A DNA stretch of 64,000 bases from JAEUIE01 sp035430005 (GTDB taxonomy: Bacteria > Planctomycetota > Planctomycetia > Gemmatales > HRBIN36). The stretch covers positions 1 through 64,000 of the forward strand of contig DAOMFV010000005.1 in the NCBI GenBank assembly GCA_035430005.1, written 5' to 3'. Below, piece by piece: positions 51,209 to 59,449 of this stretch (position 1 is its first letter; every line of letters begins with the position of its first letter). A program made the translations under genes and the position numbers. The notes beneath the pieces are model-generated. The model was not told the origin of the DNA. It saw only the letters and a list, made by a program, of their open reading frames with translations, and searched no databases.

Positions 51209-53683
51209 TTAGCCTCCGCTGACCGGTGTCGTTTGATTCGCCTTGACCATACGCACCGCACACTTCTTGTAATCAGGCTGCTTGCTGTAAGGACAATGTG
51301 CTTCCAGCGTCAGCAGGTTGCAGAGCAGCTTTTCATCAAAGAACGGGATGAAGAGATGCCCTGGCGGGCACTTGCCACGCCCATCGACCCAAGCTGGCAG
51401 CGTCAACGTGCCACGCCGGGTTTCGAGGCGAACGTGATCGCCCGTCTTGATGCCCAGTTGCCCTGCATCTTCCCGGCTGACTTCGACGTAGGAACCAGGC
51501 ATCGCTCTTCGCAATTGTGGTATCCGCATGGTCATGGTGCCAGTATGCCAATGTTCAAGTACACGGCCGGTATCAAGCCAAAGCGGATAGTCCTTGTCAG
51601 GCACTTCAGGTGGTGCCAGGTAAGGCCGGAACCAGATCAGCGCCTTGTCGTCCTTAGTGACAGAGTGATAAAACTGGATACCTTTTCCCTTCTCGACATA
51701 GCTGTCGTAGCCTTCGATGAAGCGATAGCGGGTCTCCTGCCAGTCGCCGTTAGGCTTTTGAATCACGGGCCAGCGTAGCCCTCGAGCCTTGACCAGCTCA
51801 GCATACGGTGCCACATCCTTGTGCTTGATCTTGGTGAATTGTCGGTACTCGGTGAAGAGCTTTTCATCGACGTTGACTTTGCCATAGTAGTTCTCCCATT
51901 TCCAGATCTCGACGGGTTCACCCTTTTGATCTGTGACATGGAAGAGGAACTTGCCATCCTTGTCCTTCATACCGGGATGTCCCAGTTCGAGCAGCCGGTG
52001 GGCGACGGCGATCGTTTGCCAGCAGTCATCACGTGCCTGGCCGGGGGGAGGAACCATCTTGAACCACTGATGGGTTCGACGTTCGGAGTTACCAAACACG
52101 CCATTCTTCTCGACCCACAGGGCTGAGGGTAAAATCAGGTCAGCCAGTTCAGTGGTGGCTGTCGGATAGACATCGGAGACGATGAGGAACTTGTTTTCCA
52201 GCCCTTTTTTGCTCCGGAACAACTTGTTGATGTTCGGCAGCGACTGGCCCGGATTGGTCACCTGCACCCAGATGGTATCAATATCACCGCCTTTGTCGGA
52301 AGGGGTGCAGAACTTCTCCCACATCAGCACGGTATGGTAGCCGATCTTGGGATTGATCCGGCCAGCGGGGAGGTTCCACAGATGTTCAGCCTTGGCACGC
52401 TGAACATCATCATCGACTTTGAGATCACCCGGAAGCGCATGGCACAGTGTCCCCACTTCTCGAACGGTACCACAGGCAGAAGGTTGCCCGGTCAAACTTT
52501 GCGGTCCATCACCGGGTCTTCCAAAGTGCCCACTGAGCAAATGAATGCCATGTACCAGGTTATTAATGGCCGTACCCATGGTGTGCTGGTTCATGCCCAT
52601 GCACCAGAGGCTGACGATCTTGAGCTGCGGATTACCAAACAACTTACCCAGCAGCTTCAGGTCATCTACGGAAAGCCCACTTAGTTCGCTGGCTTTCTCC
52701 GGGGTGTAGGTCGCCACCATCTGCTGAAATTGCTCAAAGGTAATCGGCTTGCCCATCAGGGTGCCAAACGTCTTGTATTCATCCCAATTCTTGAGCGTGT
52801 CGTAACGGGCAGGCTCCGCATCAGCACGGAAGTTGCAGTACTTTGTGACAAACTCAGCGTTGTAGGTCTTGTTAGCGATGAGTTGCTGAGCGATGCAATT
52901 CGCAATAGCCAGGTCGCCATTCGGCTTCATCGTCATGACGTGGTTGGCTTGCTCCGAAGTACGAGTGCGACGCTGGCTGATGTCCACCAGAACCACTTTG
53001 TCGCCACGTAACCGACGGTCGATGATTCGGCTGAAGAGGACGGGGTGCATCTCGGCTGGGTTGTTGCCCCAGAGGATGACCACATCCGCCTGGTCGAGAT
53101 CGTCGTAACAGTTGTACGGCTCATCCACGCCATAGGTACTGATGTATCCTGTGACGGCGGAGGCCATGCAGAGGCGGGCGTTAGGCTCGATCTGATTACT
53201 TGCCAAGCCACCCTTCATGAACTTGTTGGCAGCATAGCCTTCTGGCACCGTCCACTGCCCCGAGCCATAAAAGGCAAAGCGATTGGGAGCACGCATCACT
53301 CTTTGAGCAATGGTATTGATCGCTTCCTCCCAACTGATCGGCTCCATCTTGCCATTCTTGCGAAGCAGGGGAGTGGTCAGGCGATCTTTGCCATAAAGCA
53401 CTGAGCCAACGTGATAGCCTTTGACGCAGAGCAAGCCTTTGTTAACCTCAGCTTGCCGATCCCCAGCGATAGCAACGACTCGGTTATCCTTGACCGCTAC
53501 CTGTACGTGGCAGCCTGTACCGCAGAAACGGCATGGCGCTTTGTTCCAGGTAACATCGGGAATGACTGGCAGTTCCGTGCGTGGTGGCTGCCCGGCTGGA
53601 GCATTCTGTTCCATGGCCAGGGCGGTAGCAGCAGCCATGGCGCTGGTTCTGACAAAATCACGCCGGCTCAGTTCGTTAGTCAT
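51209..53683 (-). CDS. napA: Periplasmic nitrate reductase catalytic subunit NapA
   Basis: An 824-residue molybdopterin enzyme, close to the usual NapA length (~830). Tat signal: SRRDFVRTSAMAAATALAM. The [4Fe-4S] ligands are Cys51, Cys54, Cys58 and Cys86 (CRFCGTGCHVQVAV, KGLLCVKGY). The molybdenum-ligating cysteine is Cys172 in RLCMASAVTGY, the NapA form (not Ser or Asp). Also GMNQHTMGTAINNLVHGIHL and HLFIPFFDEKLLCN. It catalyses nitrate to nitrite in the periplasm. ATG 53683 has GGGAG upstream and overlaps the napD stop. It lies between napD and napB. Confidence 0.95.
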   Translation of the reverse strand: MTNELSRRDFVRTSAMAAATALAMEQNAPAGQPPRTELPVIPDVTWNKAPCRFCGTGCHVQVAVKDNRVVAIAGDRQAEVNKGLLCVKGYHVGSVLYGKDRLTTPLLRKNGKMEPISWEEAINTIAQRVMRAPNRFAFYGSGQWTVPEGYAANKFMKGGLASNQIEPNARLCMASAVTGYISTYGVDEPYNCYDDLDQADVVILWGNNPAEMHPVLFSRIIDRRLRGDKVVLVDISQRRTRTSEQANHVMTMKPNGDLAIANCIAQQLIANKTYNAEFVTKYCNFRADAEPARYDTLKNWDEYKTFGTLMGKPITFEQFQQMVATYTPEKASELSGLSVDDLKLLGKLFGNPQLKIVSLWCMGMNQHTMGTAINNLVHGIHLLSGHFGRPGDGPQSLTGQPSACGTVREVGTLCHALPGDLKVDDDVQRAKAEHLWNLPAGRINPKIGYHTVLMWEKFCTPSDKGGDIDTIWVQVTNPGQSLPNINKLFRSKKGLENKFLIVSDVYPTATTELADLILPSALWVEKNGVFGNSERRTHQWFKMVPPPGQARDDCWQTIAVAHRLLELGHPGMKDKDGKFLFHVTDQKGEPVEIWKWENYYGKVNVDEKLFTEYRQFTKIKHKDVAPYAELVKARGLRWPVIQKPNGDWQETRYRFIEGYDSYVEKGKGIQFYHSVTKDDKALIWFRPYLAPPEVPDKDYPLWLDTGRVLEHWHTGTMTMRIPQLRRAMPGSYVEVSREDAGQLGIKTGDHVRLETRRGTLTLPAWVDGRGKCPPGHLFIPFFDEKLLCNLLTLEAHCPYSKQPDYKKCAVRMVKANQTTPVSGG

Positions 53684-53949
53684 GACTGTGCTCCCTGGGC
53701 CAGTACCTCGGGTTCGTGATCAGCAACGGAAACGTAGGCAACATGGACATCGAGTACGCCGGGCAACTCGCTGAGCCAGCGATGCCAGCGTAGCGAATCC
53801 TCCGGTGCTGTCACCTCCATCACAACTGACAGGCGTTGACCAGCCAACTCACCGACAGTAAATGGGCCAGCTTGCTGAATAGCTGCCATGGCTGATTGGA
53901 TAACGTCAACTTCTGGTTCGAATGCCACTACTAAACCGGAGATGTACAT
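53680..53949 (-). CDS. napD: NapD-like chaperone for NapA
   Basis: From ATG 53949 about 89 residues; the frame extends 11 codons upstream. It starts MYISGLVVAF, has VMEVTAPEDSLRWHRWLSEL and LPGVLDVHVAYV, the ferredoxin-like pattern of NapD, which binds the NapA Tat signal and holds back export until the cofactor is loaded. First gene of the leftward nap operon; overlaps napA by 4 bp. Faces the divergent nrf-side operon across a short region with a palindrome. Confidence 0.82.
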   Translation of the reverse strand: MYISGLVVAFEPEVDVIQSAMAAIQQAGPFTVGELAGQRLSVVMEVTAPEDSLRWHRWLSELPGVLDVHVAYVSVADHEPEVLAQGAQS

Positions 53950-53985
53950 GGCGCTCTCACTCCGTTCGAGAAGAACTCCCAAGGT

Positions 53986-54062
53986 AATCTAGCAGAGCCA
54001 TCGTCTATATCAAGAATAAAAGAATGATTATTCTTGATTTAATCCTCTATCCCGTGTAAGTT
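53986..54062. promoter_or_regulatory. Divergent nap/nrf control region with 11-8-11 palindrome
   Basis: ATCAAGAATAA (54009-54019) and TTATTCTTGAT (54028-54038) are perfect reverse complements with an 8-nt spacer. Each outer arm carries TTGAT, so it could overlap the -35 of both promoters: leftward TTGATA (54013-54008), 16 nt, TAGATT (53991-53986); rightward TTGATT (54034-54039), 17 nt, TAAGTT (54057-54062). The AAGAATAA half-site resembles those of Rrf2/NsrR-type regulators, and an Rrf2 gene is in the rightward operon. The palindrome is observed; its regulator is inferred. Confidence 0.75.
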
Positions 54063-54087
54063 GACGATGTACCTCGGGGAGATGCTT

Positions 54088-54765
54088 ATGCCACACGCCC
54101 CTGAACCTGTGCCGTCCTTCGCACGATCTAGAATGGTCAAAGGACTAAGCTTTGTCTTGGTGATTGCTCTATTAGCAGTACTATTGCTGTTCCCCAAGCC
54201 TCAAAGTGTGGTCGTACCTGAGAAAGTTCAAACCGCATCTGCTGTTAATGAAGAACGCCATTTCGAAACCTTCATCCGCAAACCTGCTGGACCACCTTCG
54301 GTTAAGACTGGCCTGCTTGATCCCCATGGGCAGCCGGTCAGTGTAGCTTGCAATACCTGTCATGCCACCAGGTCGCCCAATGCCGAACTGCGTGTCGGTG
54401 GAAATCTTTCGACATTTCATCAAGGTCTGAAGGGCAATCACGGCAACTTGACTTGTGTCTCCTGTCACAATGGTAACGAAGGCTATCAGACCCTTCGCCT
54501 TGCCGACGGTAAGTCATTGCCCTTCACCGAAGTGATGCAACTCTGTGCCCAGTGCCATGGCCCGCAGTTTCGTGATTATTCCCACGGAGCCCATGGCGGC
54601 ATGACAGGTTACTGGGATCTCACCCAGGGGCCACGGCAACGCAACAACTGCATTGATTGCCACGATCCACATTTCCCCAAGTATCCCACCGTGCGTCCCG
54701 CTCAAGGGCCTCACGACCGTTTTCAGTCCTCCCCTCATGACCAGAAAGGAACAGGCCATGAGTAA
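54088..54765 (+). CDS. Membrane-anchored tetraheme cytochrome c
   Basis: A 225-residue protein from ATG 54088, chosen because GGGGAG lies six bases before it; earlier in-frame starts are at 54061 and 54067. One N-terminal membrane helix (GLSFVLVIALLAVLLLFPKP). Four CxxCH heme motifs: CNTCH, CVSCH, CAQCH and CIDCH, with a concluding DPHFPKYP. First gene of the rightward operon, overlapping the Fe-S gene by 8 bp. It likely joins the NrfCD-like subunits to pass quinol electrons to a periplasmic acceptor, such as NapAB. Confidence 0.8.
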   Translation: MPHAPEPVPSFARSRMVKGLSFVLVIALLAVLLLFPKPQSVVVPEKVQTASAVNEERHFETFIRKPAGPPSVKTGLLDPHGQPVSVACNTCHATRSPNAELRVGGNLSTFHQGLKGNHGNLTCVSCHNGNEGYQTLRLADGKSLPFTEVMQLCAQCHGPQFRDYSHGAHGGMTGYWDLTQGPRQRNNCIDCHDPHFPKYPTVRPAQGPHDRFQSSPHDQKGTGHE

Positions 54766-55690
54766 CAAGAAATTCTCGCTTCCTGTTCTCGGCGAGGTAG
54801 ACCGTCGCACTGCTGTCAAAGCGGGAGCTGTCACCCTGGGCCTGGCCATGCTGGCCAAGGCGATTCAACCCGTGATGGAGTGGAGTTCCAATCTCACCGC
54901 CGACGAGTTCCTGCAGAAGCACTACAAGGAACTGAAACCCAAGGAACTTGATGTTGTCATCAAACGACTTCAGGAAGAAGCACTGCATGAATATGGGCGT
55001 GAGGTGAAGATCAAGAACCCGCAGGCTAAGTCTGGTGTGAAGTATGCTTACGCTCTCAATCTCAGCATCTGTATCGGGTGCCGCAAGTGTGCGGAAGCCT
55101 GTCACCTCGAAAACAATCACGACCGGGCAACACATAACAGCTACATCCGCGTCTTTGAAATGCAGAAGGGTGGCATCGATTTCGAGAAGGGCAACTGCAC
55201 CTACGATAATCCGGTGCCTGCTCCTGACAAGTTCTACATGCCCGTCCAATGTCAGCAGTGCGATAACCCTCCCTGTGTGAGTGTTTGCCCGGTCGAAGCC
55301 ACCTGGAAAGAAAAGGATGGCCTTGTCGTCGTCGATTACAACTGGTGCATTGGCTGCAGATATTGCGAAGCAGCCTGCCCTTACCATGCCCGCCGATTTA
55401 ACTGGACTAAGCCCGAGATCAGCCCGAAAGAAATCAATCCGAACCAGGGGTATCTCTCCAATCGTGTCAGGCCTCAGGGCGTGATGGAGAAATGCACGTT
55501 CTGCCTGCATCGGGTACGGGAAGGGCGACTGCCCGCCTGTTTGGAAGCCTGCCCCACGGGTGCCCGTGTCTTTGGGAATATCCTCGATCCCAAATCGGAG
55601 ATACGCTGGGTGCTGGAAAACAAGCGAGTCTTCGTTCTCAAGGAAGAACTCGGTACCAAACCTAACTTCTTCTACTTCTTTGACAAGTAA
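54758..55690 (+). CDS. NrfC-like 4Fe-4S ferredoxin subunit
   Basis: A 310-residue protein from ATG 54758 (RBS AAAGGA), with a Tat-like N-terminus (VDRRTAVKAGAVTLGLAMLA). Four ferredoxin cysteine sets: CIGCRKCAEACH, CQQCDNPPCVSVCP, CIGCRYCEAACP and CTFCLHRVREGRLPACLEACP. This is the layout of the NrfC/PsrB/DmsB family that carries four [4Fe-4S] clusters, next to an NrfD-type membrane partner. Here no molybdopterin subunit belongs to this arm, so it likely links NrfD to the tetraheme cytochrome. It is 11 bp ahead of the nrfD-like gene. Confidence 0.88.
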   Translation: MSNKKFSLPVLGEVDRRTAVKAGAVTLGLAMLAKAIQPVMEWSSNLTADEFLQKHYKELKPKELDVVIKRLQEEALHEYGREVKIKNPQAKSGVKYAYALNLSICIGCRKCAEACHLENNHDRATHNSYIRVFEMQKGGIDFEKGNCTYDNPVPAPDKFYMPVQCQQCDNPPCVSVCPVEATWKEKDGLVVVDYNWCIGCRYCEAACPYHARRFNWTKPEISPKEINPNQGYLSNRVRPQGVMEKCTFCLHRVREGRLPACLEACPTGARVFGNILDPKSEIRWVLENKRVFVLKEELGTKPNFFYFFDK

Positions 55691-55701
55691 GGGAGGTACT
55701 C

Positions 55702-56976
55702 ATGAGTTCCCTTGCTACACCATCGAAAGAGCCTTCCTCGGCACTACTCAGCTATCCACGCTTCCTGCGACAAGCACTTCATGTCTCAACAGAAGGCACT
55801 TGGGTCTTCTATCTCTGGATGACCGTGCTGACTGCGGTATCGCTCGTGGGCGCCAACGCCTGGGCTGTCCAGGTGCGAGACGGCATGGCCCGAACCGGGA
55901 TGTCCGACCATGTTAGCTGGGGGCTTTACATCGCCAACTTCACCTTTTGCGTCGGGCTGGCTGCCGGCGGTGTGATGATGGTGATTCCTGCCTATCTCTA
56001 CCACGATGAAGAAATGCATGATGTGGTCATTGTCGGCGAAATCGTCGCCATTGCTGCCATCATCATGAGTACCTTATCGGTCGTCGTCGATCTGGGCCGT
56101 CCCGATCGTTTCTGGCATCTCATGCCCGGTATCGGTCGATTCAATTGGCCCATTTCGATGCTGACCTGGGATATCATTGTTCTAAACGGCTACCTGCTCA
56201 TCAATCTGCACATCGTTGGCTACCTGCTCTACATGCGTTTTCTCGGTCGCAAGCCTAACCCGAAGTGGTACATGCCTTTTGTGTTTCTCTCCATTATCTG
56301 GGCTATCAGCATTCATACGGTAACTGCTTTTCTTTACTGTGGCCTGGGTGGTCGTCCCTTCTGGAACACGGCACTGCTGGCCCCACGCTTCCTGGCTTCG
56401 GCTTTTGTCTCGGGACCATGCTTTATCATCCTGTTGCTACAACTCATTCGTGCCACCAGCCGTTTCAACATCGGTGAAGCGCCCATCCGCACGTTGATAC
56501 AGATCATTCGGGTGGCTATCTGCATTAATCTGCTGATGACAGTCTCGGAGTTGTTCACCCTTTTTTACACGGGCGGAGGACATGCTGCAGCAGGACAGTA
56601 CCTTTTCTTTGGTTCTCACGGAAAGACAGGTCTTGTTCCCTGGATATGGACATCCTTGATACTCAGTATCCTCGGTTGCCTGCTCTTCTTGTCTCCCGGA
56701 GTGATGAAGAAAGGCTGGCTGTTAACCCTGGCCTGCATCATCTGCTTTGTGGCCATATGGATCGAAAAAGGCATGGGGCTGATCATCCCCGGCTTTATTC
56801 CATCCACCCTGCATGAGGTAGTAGAGTACGTTCCTAGCCTGACAGAGTGGAAGATAACGGTGGGTATCTGGGCTTTTGGTATGGTAGTCTTAACCGTCAT
56901 CTTGAAGATTGCTATAGCCGTCTTCAACAACGAGATGAAACTCAACGGCAACACTATCCAGCAAGAAGCAGTATGA
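55702..56976 (+). CDS. nrfD: NrfD/PsrC-type quinol-side membrane subunit
   Basis: A 424-residue polytopic protein with about nine to ten membrane helices (for example FTFCVGLAAGGVMMVIPAYL, VGEIVAIAAIIMSTLSVVVD, FVFLSIIWAISIHTVTAFLY). VVDLGRPDRFWHLMPG is the signature of the NrfD/PsrC family, which binds quinol. RBS AGGGAGG precedes the ATG. It should oxidise menaquinol and pass electrons to the NrfC-like protein. There is no napC gene on the nap arm, so this module may feed NapAB. Overlaps the Rrf2 gene by 4 bp (ATGA). Confidence 0.9.
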   Translation: MSSLATPSKEPSSALLSYPRFLRQALHVSTEGTWVFYLWMTVLTAVSLVGANAWAVQVRDGMARTGMSDHVSWGLYIANFTFCVGLAAGGVMMVIPAYLYHDEEMHDVVIVGEIVAIAAIIMSTLSVVVDLGRPDRFWHLMPGIGRFNWPISMLTWDIIVLNGYLLINLHIVGYLLYMRFLGRKPNPKWYMPFVFLSIIWAISIHTVTAFLYCGLGGRPFWNTALLAPRFLASAFVSGPCFIILLLQLIRATSRFNIGEAPIRTLIQIIRVAICINLLMTVSELFTLFYTGGGHAAAGQYLFFGSHGKTGLVPWIWTSLILSILGCLLFLSPGVMKKGWLLTLACIICFVAIWIEKGMGLIIPGFIPSTLHEVVEYVPSLTEWKITVGIWAFGMVVLTVILKIAIAVFNNEMKLNGNTIQQEAV

Positions 56977-57419
56977 CTCCCTACGGTAAGACAGCACAGC
57001 ATGCCATCGCCGCAGTCAGCCTGCTGGCCCAGGTCTATTCTCAGAATAAGAAACTGAGTTCGATCGATATCGCCAAAGAACGTGGATTGCCCAAGCCAGT
57101 CGTCGCCAAGGTGTTGACTGTCTTATCGCAAGCCGGCATCGTTGCCGGCGCTCCGGGACCTGGAGGCGGCTACTGCCTGGCCAAGCCTCCTGAGAAAATC
57201 ACCCTGGCTGATGTGGCTGAGTGCTTCGACCGCCAGAAGGAAACTGTCTGCTGTCCCTTTGGACCTACCTATTGTGGAACGGGGAATCCCTGTCCATTGC
57301 ATCATCAACTAACTGCTATTCGTGATCGGTTAGTTCATTTCTTGAATACGAATACGCTTGCATCCTTCACGAAAGTTGCCAGACTGAAGAAAATCCCTGC
57401 CTCAGACGCCGAGGAATAG
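56973..57419 (+). CDS. Rrf2-family transcription regulator with Fe-S cysteines
   Basis: A 148-residue Rrf2 protein; ATG 56973 overlaps the nrfD stop. The winged helix is at ~5-70 (HAIAAVSLLAQVYSQNKKLS, IDIAKERGLPKPVVAKVLTV, GPGGGYCLAKPPEKITLADV). The cluster loop has Cys94, Cys101 and Cys107 (CCPFGPTYCGTGNPC), spaced like the three ligands of IscR/NsrR proteins, with Cys93 and Cys84 nearby. NsrR-type members sense NO through the cluster. Embedded between nrfD and nrfH, it likely controls this operon and the nap operon through the palindrome at 54009-54038. Target is inferred. Confidence 0.85.
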   Translation: MTPYGKTAQHAIAAVSLLAQVYSQNKKLSSIDIAKERGLPKPVVAKVLTVLSQAGIVAGAPGPGGGYCLAKPPEKITLADVAECFDRQKETVCCPFGPTYCGTGNPCPLHHQLTAIRDRLVHFLNTNTLASFTKVARLKKIPASDAEE

Positions 57420-57421
57420 GC

Positions 57422-57901
57422 ATGAAAGTACTCAAGTGGTTGATTGGTGGCAGCCTGGCGAGTCTTCTCGTCTGGATCATGCTGGGTCTGTGTGTCGGTT
57501 CGGGTACCTATACCGTCTACTATGGCGAAGGTCTTTCTTATCTCAGCAGCAATCCCAAAGCCTGCGTCAACTGCCACATCATGCGTGAGCAATATGATGG
57601 ATGGCAAAAGTCGAGTCATCACGCTGCTGCCACCTGCGTCGATTGCCATCTACCCCATGAGTTCGTCGGCAAATGGATAGCCAAAGCTGAGAATGGCTTC
57701 TGGCATTCCAAGGGCTTCACTCTGCAGGACTTTCACGAACCGATCCGCATTCATCAGAAGAACGCCAATATTCTGCAGGCGAACTGCGTTCAGTGCCATC
57801 AGGATTTCGTCCATGATGTGGCAGTTACTTCCACAGCCAACCATGAAAGTCTGAAGTGCACCCATTGTCACATGCATGTGGGTCATGGTCCCACTCGCTG
57901 A
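57422..57901 (+). CDS. nrfH: NrfH-type tetraheme quinol dehydrogenase
   Basis: A 159-residue membrane-anchored cytochrome of the NapC/NrfH family. The N-terminal helix is LIGGSLASLLVWIMLGLCVG. Four heme motifs: CVNCH at 48-52 followed by IM, giving the CxxCHxM form typical of NrfH heme 1, then CVDCH, CVQCH and CTHCH. It passes menaquinol electrons to NrfA on the outer face of the cytoplasmic membrane. It starts two bases after the Rrf2 stop and precedes nrfA by 41 bp. Confidence 0.93.
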   Translation: MKVLKWLIGGSLASLLVWIMLGLCVGSGTYTVYYGEGLSYLSSNPKACVNCHIMREQYDGWQKSSHHAAATCVDCHLPHEFVGKWIAKAENGFWHSKGFTLQDFHEPIRIHQKNANILQANCVQCHQDFVHDVAVTSTANHESLKCTHCHMHVGHGPTR

Positions 57902-57942
57902 CCTGATTATTCGCTGTAACTCTTTGCCTTTGAGGATTGATC

Positions 57943-59382
57943 GTGTCTAACCAAGCAACTACGAAACCACGAAGCTGGCTGGGACAACTCGTTCTCTGCC
58001 TGATCATCGCCGGCGTTACCTTTGGTGTCATGCTGCTCTGGCAGAACATTGCAGAGCGAAAGCAGGAATCCAGGCACCAGGTTTTCAAGGTCACTGATGT
58101 TTCAGAAGAGACTATCGACCCCAGCATCTGGGGGAAGAATTACCCTCGGCAATACGACAGCTACTTGCGCACCGTCGATATCGAACGCACCAAGCATGGC
58201 GGTTCCGAAGCCTTCCAGAAGCTCGATGAAGATCCGCGCTGGCGAACGCTGTTTAAAGGCTACGCCTTTGGAGTGGATTACCGCGAAGAGCGTGGCCACG
58301 CTTACATGCTGTCTGACCAGGATCAAACAGAACGAGTCAAGCAGTTCAAACAACCGGGAGCCTGCCTGCACTGCCATGCTTCGATCATTCCCGCCTACAG
58401 AGAACAAGGAGTCAAAGCAGGCATTCCTAAGGATGAAGCTCATCGCCAGGAAGCCATCATGAAAGGATTCGAAACAGTCTGTGCCATGCCCTATGCCGAA
58501 GGACGCAAGCTCGTTTCGCATCCAGTGAGTTGTGTCGATTGTCACCATCCCGATACCATGGCACTTCGTGTGACCCGCCCCGGGTTTCTCAATGGCGTCA
58601 AAGCGCTTGCGGAATCGAACGACCCAACGCCCCATCTCCCCAGCATCGAACGCTGGCGCAAAGGTTCTCGCAAAACACCCTACGACCCCAACACGGAGGC
58701 CAGCCGGCAGGAGATGCGTTCGATGGCCTGTGGGCAGTGTCACGTCGAATACTATTTCAAGGGCGAAGGCAAACTGCTGACCTACCCTTGGCAGAAGGGC
58801 CTCAAGGCTGATCAAATCGAGAGTTACTACGACGAGGTGGGCTGGAAGGATTGGGTTCATGCTGACTCAGGTGCCCCGGCGCTGAAGGCGCAGCATCCGG
58901 AGTTTGAAATGTGGTCGCAGGGTATTCATGCCCGTTCAGGTGTCTCCTGTGCCGATTGCCACATGCCGTACAAGCGGGAAGGAGCCATCAAAGTCAGCGA
59001 TCACCATGTTCGCAGTCCCATGCTCAATATCTCCCGGGCCTGCCAGACCTGTCACCACTATCCCGAACAGGAGATCTTGAATCGTGTCACTGCCATTCAG
59101 GACCGCACCAAGGCACTCATGTTACGGGCGGAAGACGCAACGGTAGATCTAATCAAGAACTTAGCTGCTGCAAAATTGGAAGGCATGAATGATGAGCAAT
59201 TGAAAGCTGCCCGTGCTCTACACCGCAAGGCCCAATGGCGGCTCGATTTCGTCGCCGCTGAGAACTCGATGGGTTTCCATGCACCTCAGGAAGCAGCACG
59301 GCTACTCGGTGAAGCCATCGATTACGCCCGACAAGGGCAAGTGAAGGTACTGGAACTCAGCAAGCCCAAGCCAGGCAAGTAA
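57943..59382 (+). CDS. nrfA: NrfA ammonia-forming nitrite reductase (pentaheme)
   Basis: A 479-residue protein from GTG 57943, seven bases after GAGG. The N-terminus is an uncleaved-looking anchor (LVLCLIIAGVTFGVMLLW). Five heme motifs: CLHCH (141), CVDCH (197), CGQCH (263), CADCH (336), CQTCH (367). The first, at the active-site position, is CxxCH; the E. coli enzyme has CxxCK there. Conserved catalytic surroundings remain: VEYYF after heme 3, Lys315 and Gln317 of the calcium site (LKAQHP), and His329 in GIHARSG. It reduces nitrite to ammonium with six electrons. It ends the rightward operon before a shared terminator. Confidence 0.95.
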   Translation: MSNQATTKPRSWLGQLVLCLIIAGVTFGVMLLWQNIAERKQESRHQVFKVTDVSEETIDPSIWGKNYPRQYDSYLRTVDIERTKHGGSEAFQKLDEDPRWRTLFKGYAFGVDYREERGHAYMLSDQDQTERVKQFKQPGACLHCHASIIPAYREQGVKAGIPKDEAHRQEAIMKGFETVCAMPYAEGRKLVSHPVSCVDCHHPDTMALRVTRPGFLNGVKALAESNDPTPHLPSIERWRKGSRKTPYDPNTEASRQEMRSMACGQCHVEYYFKGEGKLLTYPWQKGLKADQIESYYDEVGWKDWVHADSGAPALKAQHPEFEMWSQGIHARSGVSCADCHMPYKREGAIKVSDHHVRSPMLNISRACQTCHHYPEQEILNRVTAIQDRTKALMLRAEDATVDLIKNLAAAKLEGMNDEQLKAARALHRKAQWRLDFVAAENSMGFHAPQEAARLLGEAIDYARQGQVKVLELSKPKPGK

Positions 59383-59401
59383 CGAACCAGGCAAAAACCA
59401 A

Positions 59402-59426
59402 AAGGGGCAGACAATGTCTGCCCCTT
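59402..59426. terminator. Bidirectional terminator between nrfA and the porin gene
   Basis: AAGGGGCAGAC (59402-59412), AAT loop, GTCTGCCCCTT (59416-59426): an 11-bp perfect stem between convergent genes. T tracts are short on both sides, but the AAAACCAAAA on the left gives a T-rich tail for the leftward transcript. Confidence 0.75.
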
Positions 59427-59449
59427 CTGCAGGTGTGATCAATAGATCA

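Noticed and set aside
54620..55510. A 296-codon minus-strand frame
   Set aside because: It is antisense to the NrfC-like ferredoxin gene, which has all sixteen cluster cysteines.
58102..58860. A 252-codon frame on the minus strand
   Set aside because: It is antisense to nrfA heme-binding regions and is only a shadow.
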